The notes under the pieces were generated by a model. The model worked only from the letters and a program-made list of their open reading frames with translations, searched no databases and had not been told where the DNA came from. DNA of 16,229 nt, from NCBI GenBank assembly GCA_004151065.3, contig NWUY0300049759.1:4868-21096 (forward strand). Direction: 5' to 3'. This document shows positions 7,857 to 16,229 of the stretch, piece by piece (the first letter of the stretch is position 1; every line of letters begins with the position of its first letter). Source of the DNA: Larix sibirica. Its lineage: Eukaryota; Streptophyta; Pinopsida; Pinales; Pinaceae. Made by a program: the position numbers and the translations under genes.

Positions 7857-8079
7857 ATAACTTTTTGAGCACAAGTATGTTTTCCCTATTCAAGCAAGAG
7901 ATGTTTTAAGTCGACTATCTCAATGACTCAAAGATATTCCACAAAATTTGGAATTTTATTGAAAATTTGGCTCAAAAATTCTTCAAAAGAGATCAAGTTT
8001 CTTAATGAGTGATAAAAGGATTAAATTCCTTAAAAAACTTCACAAGGAAATGGAACCAAGTTGAATCCATAATCCTCCA
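7857..8079. other. Unassigned sequence
   Basis: AT-rich DNA with no recognised coding frame or repeat, ending where base composition changes near 8080. Confidence 0.35.
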
Positions 8080-9090
8080 TTACCAGGATCGGGTGGCAGA
8101 GCAGAGAGGGAGAGAGGTGTAAGGGAATACAAGTCAAGACACCCAGCATTCATGTGGACAGGTAGCAACATCAATTCATGCTAAGGAGAATGAGGGATGA
8201 CAACGGACACTGGGCAGCTCAATCCGACAACACCCCCATTACCAAACATGGGCTCTCACAACATCATGAGGTAAATAATGGTAGCAACGTTAGGTTGGAA
8301 AGGAGGAGGGCATGGGAATGCTATGATTTAAGTGGTTTCCCATGTTGAATTCCGATGGTTTCTCCTTCTGCTTCTGTGATCCCATCACTATGGTTTCTCC
8401 AATGCATGTAGCCAGATACCAAGAACAAGATTTGGTTACAAGCATACGCTTTGTAAAGGTCTAGAAGACAATACACAGAAGACTTGCTCTATAACTCCAC
8501 ATTTGGTGGACTCAAAACTTTGACAGGAAAGGGAAAATGTCGAACCAGAACAAGGCAGGGGAAGGCAACAGAGTCGCCTGAAGGCATACCCAGACAAAAC
8601 CTGCAAAATCAAACTAGAGAAAAATGAAACTCACAAAATAACCAAGGCTAATTGGGATGCCATGGAGGCCACTCACAAGTATCACTACAAATTTTCTAAA
8701 GCAGTGAAAATCGGAGTGGAAGAATTGGAGAAGAAAGCCAAGGCAAAAAAGGGGCAAACCCCAACTAAGACGGTGCATCTGGAGGCACTGCAATGGATGT
8801 TAGATACTAAGTTTTGAAGAGGGGACACCAAGTTAATTAAAATGGTGGAGATACATTGATTAAACAAACAAAAAAATGTATAAGAACAACCAGCGATACA
8901 GAAATCACAAACAGGTTGGAATTCATGAAGAAAAATATGATGTTCGTTTATCAAAGTCTGTTGGGCATCGAAAATGGTGGCAGTGGATGTAGCCCCGGCA
9001 GATCGGTAGGGAAAGGACTCTCAACCAAGGTCGCAACCAGATCTCATTATCATAGACTCAACTTTGAAGAGGGGCACTAACTCAGCTATC
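8080..9090 (+). other. Compositionally distinct segment, possible degraded coding sequence of unknown origin
   Basis: This kilobase is richer in G/C and CpG than its neighbours and strongly purine-biased on the plus strand. One plus-strand frame around 8600-8815 stays open for about 70 residues with a Lys/Glu-rich, hydrophilic translation (for example EELEKKAKAKKGQTPTKTVH) ending in a stop. Another open stretch runs 8856-9080. Neither shows a domain I recognise. Two related segments ending TTTGAAGAGGGG (about 8800-8827 and 9050-9074) lie some 249 bases apart; purine tracts like these occur near 3' LTRs, but no LTR follows. It may be a retroelement gag/ORF1 remnant or a host gene fragment. I cannot say which. 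Confidence 0.35.
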
Positions 9091-9521
9091 CAACCATGCG
9101 GGTCTTGATCATTTAGTTTTGTTATGCAGTTATTACGTCAGTGTTTCCTTCAAGCCCTTATGTTTACCAGTTTTAGGAAGTAGATCATAGTTCATAGAAC
9201 AGATCCTAGTTTTTTGTTTTCCACAATTTAGGAATAACTTTGTCAATTATCGGCCACTATAACAGTTATGATTACTATGATCTTTTAGTCATTATTGTTT
9301 ATATTTGTTGGAAAAACTGCCTCTCTTAACAAGAAAAATTCGAGTCTATAATGATGTAAGACATGACGACATGACTACTAGGAGATGAAACCTATATGTA
9401 TCTACTTTTCCTGCCAATCAACAATGTCTTATATATAACAGGATACTCCATTTATCATTTACCTGCTACATACAACCTGATGTTTACTGCTCTCTTTTGC
9501 TCACATGCACAAGCACACGTT
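9091..9521. other. Unassigned spacer
   Basis: T-rich plus-strand sequence without a sustained reading frame. It could be the 3' untranslated part of whatever 8080-9090 came from, but nothing in it proves that. Confidence 0.35.
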
Positions 9522-9884
9522 AAGTTTCTCAATGATTAATACAGGATTCAATTAAATTCCACAAACTTTCACTGAGAAACGGAAGTTGTTAACACTGCAC
9601 ATCACTACTTCAATAATGAAATTGCAAAGCCGATCTTCCAAGTAATTAGTTTCTCAACGACTTGTGTAGGATTCAATTTCATAAATTTTCACTAGAAAAT
9701 ACCAAGCCCAATCCATAAACTTTTGTAGGTCTTAGATCTTAACATAATACCTGTCTAAACTCTGCCTTACTAGTTTCTCACTGACTTATGTAGGATTCAA
9801 TTTCATAAAATTTCACTAGAAAATACCAAGCCCAATCCATAAACTTCTTTAGATCTTAAAATAGTACCTGTCTAACTCTGCCTT
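9522..9884. repeat. Three-copy tandem array, about 124-bp period
   Basis: The units begin AAGTTTCTCAATGATTAATA (9522), TAGTTTCTCAACGACTTGTG (9647) and TAGTTTCTCACTGACTTATG (9771), spaced 125 and 124 bases. Units 2 and 3 are close copies that share TAGGATTCAATTTCATAAA and ACTAGAAAATACCAAGCCCA, ending in CTCTGCCTT. Unit 1 is clearly more diverged, matching mainly in its first 60 bases. Confidence 0.88.
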
Positions 9885-9932
9885 TTCTTCCCAATTAAGA
9901 ATGTGACACATGAAAGTTCACATCTAGACTTG

Positions 9933-10256
9933 GATTACCCTTTACTCCCATGCATATATTGAGAGGTTAAAAAATGTAAATATGTTGAAATAAGCACAGA
10001 TCCATTTTAAACATGTACACCCAATTGGACTAAAAAGGTGTAAACTTATTCTTACTTAAAAGCTATAACCTTTGCAGACAGAGATTACCATTTACTTGAT
10101 TCCTCATTTGTATTGAGAGATTAAAAACATAAAAATACATTGAAATTAGCAAGATATATCTTAATCCTAGATCAATACATCTTAAACTTAAATCTATTAA
10201 ACACCGAGATAAATAAATAAAATTATAAACCTCTTGCTTGAAAGCTCTAGGGTTAA
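9933..10256. repeat. Two-copy tandem repeat, about 150-bp period
   Basis: GATTACCCTTTACTCCCATG at 9933 recurs as GATTACCATTTACTTGATTC at 10083. Shared blocks follow in order: TATTGAGAG-TTAAAAA, TTGAAAT-AGCA, and TAAAC...CTT-AAAGCT near the ends. Divergence is high, so the duplication is old. It follows the 124-bp array after about 50 bases. Confidence 0.72.
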
Positions 10257-10640
10257 ATGAATCTAAATTATAATAAAAATCACAATTTTTTATCATGATA
10301 ATTAATGACCATTTTTTCTCCTTTACACGATTATGAACCTATATTTAGTTTAACAGAAGTACCAACCCACCTGCCCACCTACTGACATGGCATCTCTTCT
10401 ACTTGCACAGTACAATAATCACTAGAATCCTGCAATATAATTTTTTGTCAACCATTTTAATTGTTAGAATTTCATTTGTGTACTCAAATGCCCTTCTTAT
10501 ATCCAAATTGTGCAATCTCAACAACTTATATTCATAATTCCAACTAGATTTCAGATCAAAATTATCAAAAAAAATAGTCAAAAACATCTGACATTTAGAC
10601 TCCTTGTTAAACTATACCCTGCTATTCTATTAAATAAATA
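10257..10640. other. Unassigned AT-rich spacer between arrays
   Basis: No coding pattern is seen. A stretch near 10384-10425 (ATGGCATCTCTTCTACTTGC) is faintly like the ATGGCCATATCTATTCCACT word of the array that follows, so a very decayed extra unit may be present. Confidence 0.35.
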
Positions 10641-11580
10641 CCATTCAAATGCATTCTTTCATATATTTGCAATCTGTCCCTGATTTGTGTCACCATTACT
10701 TTTCAAAATAATGCTACAGTCCAGACAAAATTCATTTGTGATCCCTGGAGGCCCGTACGTTGGGCTATTGGCTCAGTGGTAGAGCACGCCCCTTGTAATC
10801 GGGTTGTTGAGCATATGCTTTTTTTCATATCAAATGGTTGTACCACAATGAATGGCCATATCTATTCCACTTGCTCTTCTAGTTAATAGTCACTAGCTCG
10901 CAAGATTCCTTTGCAATCAATACATAAAAATGTCAAAGGCCTTGTTTTCAGCTGTTCTTTCAAATATTTGTTTTACTTTGTCCACTTATTTCAGGGATAA
11001 GGCTACAGTTCCTAATCAATTCTAGCAACTGGGTATATTCGCTTGATAGCCATGTCTACCCCCACTTGCTGTCCTAGTGAATACAGTAACTAGCTTTCAT
11101 TGGTCTTTGAATATGAAGACATCCATCTGCTCAAGGAAGCCACTAAGTGGCATAATCTCACAATTTCCCGTCATCGGTGACTTCCTAGGTTGGCGACCAT
11201 CCTCCCGAACAGTACAATATAATGAGATATAAAATATGTCCTCGTCCTCAAGACAACATTAAAAAGTTTCTTTCAGATATTTTCATTTTGTCCCAAATGT
11301 GACGAGAAGGTGCCACCATTGCTCCTCAAGAAAATGTGCTACAATTTGAGCAAAATTCACCAAGAACTTGTTTTCAGCTGGATAAGGGTACAATTTGTAA
11401 CCAATAGAAAATCTAGCAACCCATTGTACTATACTACTGAATGGCCGTATCTACCCTATTTCCTCTCCTAGTCAACACACTGACTAGCTTGCATTCATTT
11501 TTGCATACAAAGACATCCATCTGCTCAATGAAACAATTAAGTGGCATTATCTCTCAATTTCCTAGTTTCGTTGACACAAG
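10640..11580. repeat. Degenerate long-unit tandem array, roughly 300-390 bp per unit
   Basis: Several landmarks recur in a fixed order. TTCTTTCA-ATATTTG with TTTGTCC follows at about 10656, 10957 and 11269. ATGGCC(A/G)TATCTA with ACTTGCT-TCCTAGT and CTAGCT follows at about 10851, 11046 (ATAGCCATGTCTACC) and 11440. GACATCCATCTGCTCAA with AAGTGGCAT-ATCTC occurs at about 11120 and 11513. Unit spacing varies (195, 301, 312 and 394 bases between matching landmarks), so there have been deletions or insertions within units. No reading frame runs through it. Confidence 0.72.
10762..10812 (+). pseudogene. tRNA-like fragment, possibly plastid trnI-GAU exon 1 plus intron start
   Basis: GGGCTATTGGCTCAGTGGTA (from 10762) followed by GAGCACGCCCC is an acceptor, D-arm and A-box half of a tRNA. 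From memory it resembles the 5' exon of plastid trnI-GAU closely, and the next 17 bases (TAATCGGGTTGTTGAGC) match most positions of that gene's intron start, which supports a nuclear insertion of plastid DNA. No T-arm or B-box follows, so it is not a working tRNA. A nuclear tRNA or SINE head is the alternative. Confidence 0.5.
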
Positions 11581-11596
11581 TAAAATTAAATTAAAT

Positions 11597-11900
11597 TAGC
11601 CCAAAGAGATCGGATCCATCGGTGAAGAACGAAGAGTTTTCACCATTGGGCAAGGTTCAATCCCTGTGAGGGCCTAGCTTGAAGTCATGGGTCACCATGA
11701 GGTATTGGTCGAGCATGTCATTGCACCCAGAGAGATTGTATTAAATGATCTCGTGACCCATAACACATAAGTGGATCAAATCCCACCCCCATGTCCTTTG
11801 AAATTATAGTCAAATCCCGCTAGCATGGTTGGTTTCAATAGGCCTCGTTCTACATGACTACCCAAGTTCAAACCCCATGAGGTAATGGGAGGAGACACTT
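11597..11900 (+). mobile_element. Cluster of tRNA-promoter-like motifs, possible SINE remnant(s)
   Basis: The best case is an A-box-like TAGCATGGTTGG (11821-11832) with a B-box-like AGTTCAAACCCC (11865-11876), spaced as in a tRNA gene. A second B-box-like GGTTCAATCCC (11654-11664) fits the consensus GGTTCRANYCC exactly, with a weak A-box candidate TAGCCCAAAGAG 57 bases before it. A third, weaker GGATCAAATCCC lies at about 11773-11784. The segment may be a dimeric or nested SINE. No target duplications were found. Confidence 0.42.
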
Positions 11901-12104
11901 AAAAATACACTCTTGTTAAGGGTTGGTGTGGCCCAAGATGGGCGCAATCCCTGGGTGATTTTGATGGCTTAGATTTCCCTAGGTCATGGTTTCTTAGACC
12001 ACAAGCTAGTCCTACAAGTCATGGACAAAATAGTAAAAAAAATTGCGAAAGAGGTTATGATATCCATTGTATATACCTTTCACTTTTTACTTTCTTGTTT
12101 GCAT
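11901..12104. other. Unassigned, possibly body of the SINE-like segment
   Basis: The sequence contains GGCGCAATCCCTGGG and GGTCATGGTTTCTTAGACCA but no clear element boundary. It runs up to the putative 3' end of LINE B. Confidence 0.3.
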
Positions 12105-13665
12105 TTTTCCTTTGTAAATATAATATGTATTAAAAAAACTATCATGGAGGGAAGGAAGTAGATATTTCTGCCACTCATCTATGTATTTTAGCTTGATAGT
12201 ACTCTCTTTATGTTGAATTCCTTTGTTTGCATGACAATCAACATTGGTGTTATATTTCTTGCTTGGTCGTTGTAGTTAGATGTCTTCAAAGTCCTCGAGG
12301 AAGAGTCTAGCCCTATCACATAACCTTATTATTATAAAATTTTAAGGATTGCTTCTTCATTAGAGAAACAACATGACAAACTTGAAGTCTTTAATGCAAG
12401 ATATAGAACCCCTGGAAAATTCCTAAATATGTCAACCAAAACTTTTGTAATTTTTTGTGTCGATGTTTCCAATATTCCCAATAAAGTTTGGAGGTTGTTA
12501 ATCATGTCACTGTCGTTGGATTTACCTCAAACCATTTTGGAGGATCCATAAAAATGGAAAGGGTGAAGGTGGGGGGTAGATCTTGATGGTTAATGCATTC
12601 CCTCAAAGAGTTCAAGAGAATGTTTTCTCACGAGTTCCACATGCATTGTGAATCTTGTGGTATTCTATAGCTCTTGAATCCTTGAGCCAATCCCAAGGTT
12701 TTAAGGATGTCAACTTATTGACCATAATTAACTTGAGCATATTTGTATTTGTTTTCCTTTTAAAATTAGATGTCATGGTTTCCCTTAACAACAAATAGGC
12801 CCATACAGTGATAATTTGGTGGGGGGGTTTATTTAGAATATAGATCAATTTCTAGCTCCTCAATAAGCATACAAAGTGTCAAATGCCATAATTTTGTAAT
12901 AATACTTTTTTTATATAACTTTGGTCGTTAAATGAGAATGACAAGACCAAAAGGTGGTGTACCCCAAGGCCAAGCACCCAAATGTACTTTGACACTCTAT
13001 TTATTTAGTGCTTCCTTCTAAATTGTAATAGTGTAGTTGCACTCGAAGAAACAAGTGCTAGCTAGAATTCCCTTCTTGTATGTAGAGGGGACAAATTAAG
13101 GAGCCCTAAATTTGTCTTTTTAAAGATTTTGTTCTCAAAAGTTACCTTTGAGCCAAGAGCCAAATAAACGAGTTTACTTTTAGAATAGACTTTTATGCCT
13201 ATATTATATTTGATCGGTAATACTTTGGGGCATTTGGAGGGCTCTCTACCATCATGAAAAAGTAACCTTCTTTCACTAGACAATCATTGGAAGCTCCATC
13301 CCAAAAAATTGCATCTAAAGTATCCACACTTAATAGGGATCTATCTTTAATACATAACAAAAGTTGGCCATAGTCTTCCCAATGGTTATATGGAATATTT
13401 ATCTCTTAAGTTGATCTCCATTTTCTCCATCTAGAAGTTCCTATCCAATTTAGAAATTCTTACAAGGTTAGACAAGCAATTTGTTGAACACTACTTTGAA
13501 AGTATTAGAGAGGGAAATATTGTCTTTTAGGGGTTGTCCACCCAGTATCTTGTCCTTCCATATATTTATAAACCTTCCATCCATGGGAAGCCATGTTTTT
13601 TTTAGTCGCATGGAGTGCTTGCTTGATTTGCTTCCAAATGTAGTGCGACCGTTAGAGTGAAGCAC
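12105..13665 (-). pseudogene. LINE B: 5'-truncated C-terminal remnant of a non-LTR retrotransposon
   Basis: On the minus strand the clearest block is INIWKDKILGGQPLKDN at 13519-13569, typical of the region after the RT in plant LINE ORF2 proteins. Just before it, in another frame, is IWKQIKQALHATKK (about 13615-13656), the usual preceding helix. Further downstream, FFECNYTITI (about 13020-13050) fits the Cys-containing zf-RVT segment, and VWAYLLLRE (about 12770-12800) resembles the later W-x-x-W-x-x-R-N block. The minus strand ends in an AT-rich TTTTTTAATACATATT (around 12115-12140) followed by TTTACAAAGGAAAAA, like the 3' tails of plant LINEs. Endonuclease and RT are absent, as expected from 5' truncation during target-primed integration. 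Open frames at 12612-12848 and 13062-13283 are fragments of it. Confidence 0.68.
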
Positions 13666-13931
13666 CACGTTACCATAATAATGGCCCAACCACCACCGAA
13701 AGGAGGGGTGAAAGGGGATGAAGTCACCATTGAACCATTGATGATAATAAATAACCTAAAGAAAATAGAGAAAAGATGGCAAAGGAGCCAGAAGGTTACT
13801 TAGATAGATACGAGTTAATGTGAACCTAGGGCTATGATTGGTTAAATGTCATGTACACATCTTGACAATTAATTTCATACCCAATTTGTCTTTTCTTAGC
13901 TAGTTATAAACTTTAATAGCAAAAGCACAAC
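13666..13931. other. Unassigned spacer between LINE B and the solo LTR
   Basis: The right part of an open minus-strand frame ending near 13689 lies here but shows no known motif. The 5' break point of LINE B probably falls within this stretch, but its position is unclear. Confidence 0.35.
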
Positions 13932-15067
13932 TGCAACAACCCAAATATTTAGATTCCCATCAAAAGACATATATGTATCCCTACCATGAATTAATCCATA
14001 GTTACGATAATTAGATCCATAAACATATAATTCCATAAATTGTAAAATAAATAAATGGAGAACACAAATATAAAACATGGCATTTCATAACACATTTAAA
14101 ACACTTATCTTTATGACAAATAATCCCCCAACTGGGTATCAACGAAGGACGTTCCTCCCAGCGTTAGGATCTCTATCACACATAATCTCAATATGGCAAA
14201 GACCGCCCTTGAGTTGAGGCTATTATTTCACAAGGATGAAGTCCCTAAGGTTTGGCTTTATGAATTCCTACTCAACCCATAACCCATAAAACTCTCGTGC
14301 CAAAAATTTCTCTACGACTATCCTAATCAACCAACACTCTCCCCCCCTGCCTGCACAACACCAAGAATGGTATTCCATTAAGATATCCCAATTCCTTTCT
14401 AATGCTCCAACATAGGTTGGCCAAGGAATCTCATTGTTGGGACTCTAGGGACCCTCGGTTGTAGGCTAGATTTCCTCTTACAACAACATAATTATCATTA
14501 GCATCGATTCCATTGGGAATAACATGAGCTTCTATAAAAGTGTAGTTTTTAGTTCCTAGGAAAATGGTTGTCCTTTCTGCTCCCTTCTTCACATTTTGTA
14601 CAGGAAAGCATCATGAATGAATGATTGAATGTACAATTTCCAAACATTATATTTGCATGATCATAACTCTCCACGTGGCTCTCATGAGGAGCCCACATTT
14701 TCCCCTTTAATCCCAGCTTAAGATAATAATAAACAAAATATTAAACATATCAACCCTCATAATCATGGGTTTAGGGACCTTGGGATATATCATTAGATAA
14801 GGTTTATAATCAATGCATAAGAGTTTAGGTTAATAACTCAATAAGGCCATCTTGCCTTAGCCCCCTTTCACTTCCCCCACTTGTGCATCATAGCACCCCC
14901 ATCTATTTTTCATCTCTCTTCATTTGTAATAGTCAAGGTTTTAATATTATAGGTAAATGTACATGATTGCAATATCTCTGGTCATCCTAGACCATATATG
15001 TTCGACTTATAGCCACTTTGTAATTACAAACATGTTTACGTTATGGGGTCAAAAATGGGGTGTTACA
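13932..15067 (-). mobile_element. Probable Ty3/gypsy-type solo LTR, 1136 bp
   Basis: The minus strand begins TGTAACACCCCATTTTTGAC at 15067, the typical opening of many plant Ty3/gypsy LTRs. The plus strand begins TGCAACAACCC at 13932, so the ends form an imperfect terminal inverted repeat (9 of 11 bases). A TATA-like TTTTATAGAAG lies on the minus strand near 14533-14543. No primer-binding site, polypurine tract or coding sequence adjoins either end, which fits a solo LTR left by recombination. The flanking 5-mers (ACAAC and TCCTA) do not match, so the left edge is doubtful; the right edge is better supported. Confidence 0.5.
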
Positions 15068-16171
15068 TCCTAGGTACTTCAATTGGAAATTTTATTGATA
15101 TTTAACTATGAAGACAATATAGGAACTAGGAAGCAGATGTGGTTTATCCCCTATTAACAATGTGTTCTAGCTATTGAAATTAAGATAAACTAAAGTGAAG
15201 TGAAACTGGGAAAGATGAAGGTTTCTACAAGAGCTTAAGAATATTTGAATCAATTATGTGAAAAGACAAAAGAGTTAAGCCTCTCACAACACTCCAAACG
15301 AATGGATATCTCTACATAACATTTAGAAAGCAACCTCTAAATCAAAGCAATATCTACAACAGTATATCAACTTTACAAATGACATAAAGAACATTACACA
15401 ACATCGAAGATCAAGTGTGCCCTCAAATGTGAGGTGCTCTCGCTATAACTAGTGTGTTGGTAATCTTCCTTGATGTGTGGTCGAATATAATCGAAGGAAA
15501 CACTAGGAATATAGACAATAATCCATATAAAAAATAAATTGATACACCAAGGGAGGAAAATGAAATCAACGGAGAGAGTATACCTACGATAAAAGTCCTC
15601 CAATTAGTAAAGGTTTGAAGGAGACTATTGGTCCATGCATCCCAAGAGCTTGAGAAGGATATTAGAGATCTTTTATATGTGAATTCGATAGAGTTTAATC
15701 AATGCTCATGAGATATTGAAACAAGGTCCATATTAAATTAAAATTAAGTGTACAACAAACTAATAATTGGGAATATTCCTTGCATTATGGGTAAATCCAC
15801 AACTTTAACCATAGAAATACTACTTTGATCAACAAAGTATGGTTTTTTCACCAGTGTTCAGGTCTCTACTCCGTGGGCTAAATTGATACGTGTAAGACAG
15901 TTGTGGATTGATCTATACAACCCATGTATCGGACACAATAGAAAAACCAAGGAAGGGGGAGATTGGCTTGGACCAAACAAAGCCTTTGTGTTCATATGCA
16001 CCCTCAAATAGATACAAGAACATTGGAGAATTTCCAAGGCATCTCTAACTAACCAACACATCAAATCTAAGCACACATGCCAATGGAATATCCAAAAAAC
16101 TCCCAATAAGAACAAATAATGTTATAAACTAAAGGAATAAGGACCTTACCTAGGTATTTAACATCAAAAGG
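15068..16171. other. 1.1-kb region without recognised genes
   Basis: Open minus-strand frames at 15394-15603 and 15858-16115 show no motif I know and look like chance. No tandem repeat stands out. The region is bounded by two related LTR starts facing each other, so it may be old host DNA between two insertions or the internal remnant of a larger element. Confidence 0.4.
15821..15839. repeat. Small perfect inverted repeat
   Basis: TACTTTG and CAAAGTA flank a 5-base loop. It could form a short hairpin but is common enough by chance in AT-rich DNA. Confidence 0.55.
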
Positions 16172-16229
16172 TGTCACGTCCCCATTTTGACCCCCTTTTT
16201 TAAATGATGTAAATACTGATATTTAATCA
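16172..16229 (+). mobile_element. Start of a Ty3/gypsy-type LTR running off the window
   Basis: The plus strand begins TGTCACGTCCCCATTTTGAC, closely matching the minus-strand start of the LTR at 15067 (TGTAACACCCCATTTTTGAC). It is therefore likely the 5' edge of a related LTR, in the opposite orientation to the first. Only the first 58 bases are visible. Confidence 0.5.

Noticed and set aside
8685-9080. Overlapping open frames on both strands (8685-8954 minus, 8856-9080 plus) as genes
   Set aside because: No domain, no supporting start context, and the frames overlap each other; only the general compositional shift is reported.
10762-10835. A functional tRNA gene
   Set aside because: Only the acceptor/D-arm half is present; no T-arm or B-box follows and the anticodon stem does not close properly.
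5671-11580. CRISPR-like array from the many repeats
   Set aside because: The repeats are adjacent tandem units of 20-390 bp without the short repeat/unique spacer pattern, and the DNA is plant-like.
13927-15072. Target-site duplication around the solo LTR
   Set aside because: The flanking 5-mers (ACAAC and TCCTA) do not match, so none is claimed.
15858-16115. An 85-residue minus-strand frame rich in Cys and Leu
   Set aside because: It shows no signal, domain or neighbour to support it and has the length expected by chance.

Overview
This looks like a piece of plant nuclear genome made almost entirely of decayed repeats. I find no intact host gene, no functional RNA gene, no CRISPR array and no bacterial signals. 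The DNA is AT-rich and CpG-poor, and every long open frame that makes sense is a scrap of retrotransposon broken by stops and frameshifts. The style of the gag, endonuclease and reverse-transcriptase remnants resembles the LINEs and Ty1/copia elements of large, repeat-choked seed-plant genomes. A conifer or other gymnosperm is my best guess, but that is inference, not proof.

Layout, left to right. Positions 1-475 hold the 5' end of a minus-strand copia-type element: leader, initiator-Met primer-binding site, and a short LTR (197-475). Positions about 700-3660 hold a plus-strand LINE ORF2 pseudogene. It is recognisable from the endonuclease through the reverse transcriptase into the C-terminal domain, but lacks the catalytic Asp of RT motif A and, through a deletion, motif C. 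Positions 3661-4090 are an unexplained block that keeps more CpG than its surroundings and carries a long hairpin. Positions 4090-5668 hold a second minus-strand copia element: protease start, gag with a degenerate zinc knuckle, primer-binding site and probable 5' LTR. Its integrase, RT and RNase H are absent.

Positions 5671-6470 are a nested tandem duplication with a 282-bp period. A tRNA-derived SINE-like insertion with possible 8-bp target duplications follows (6829-7044). Several small tandem repeats follow (92-bp units at 7217-7399, smaller ones at 7708-7856). Positions 8080-9090 differ in composition and contain unrecognised coding-like sequence. Positions 9522-11580 are a run of local tandem arrays (about 124 bp, 150 bp and 300-390 bp), the last carrying a tRNA-like fragment that may come from plastid trnI-GAU. 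Positions 11597-11900 hold two or three tRNA-promoter-like signatures.

The right side holds the C-terminal remnant of a second LINE on the minus strand (about 12105-13665), a probable Ty3/gypsy-type solo LTR (13932-15067), about 1.1 kb with nothing recognised, and the start of a related LTR in the opposite orientation (16172 to the window end).

Nothing here works as an operon or pathway. The history suggested is repeated insertion, truncation and local duplication followed by long mutational decay. I did not find a convincing new biological system. The least explained parts are 3661-4090, 8080-9090 and the array cluster at 9522-11580.
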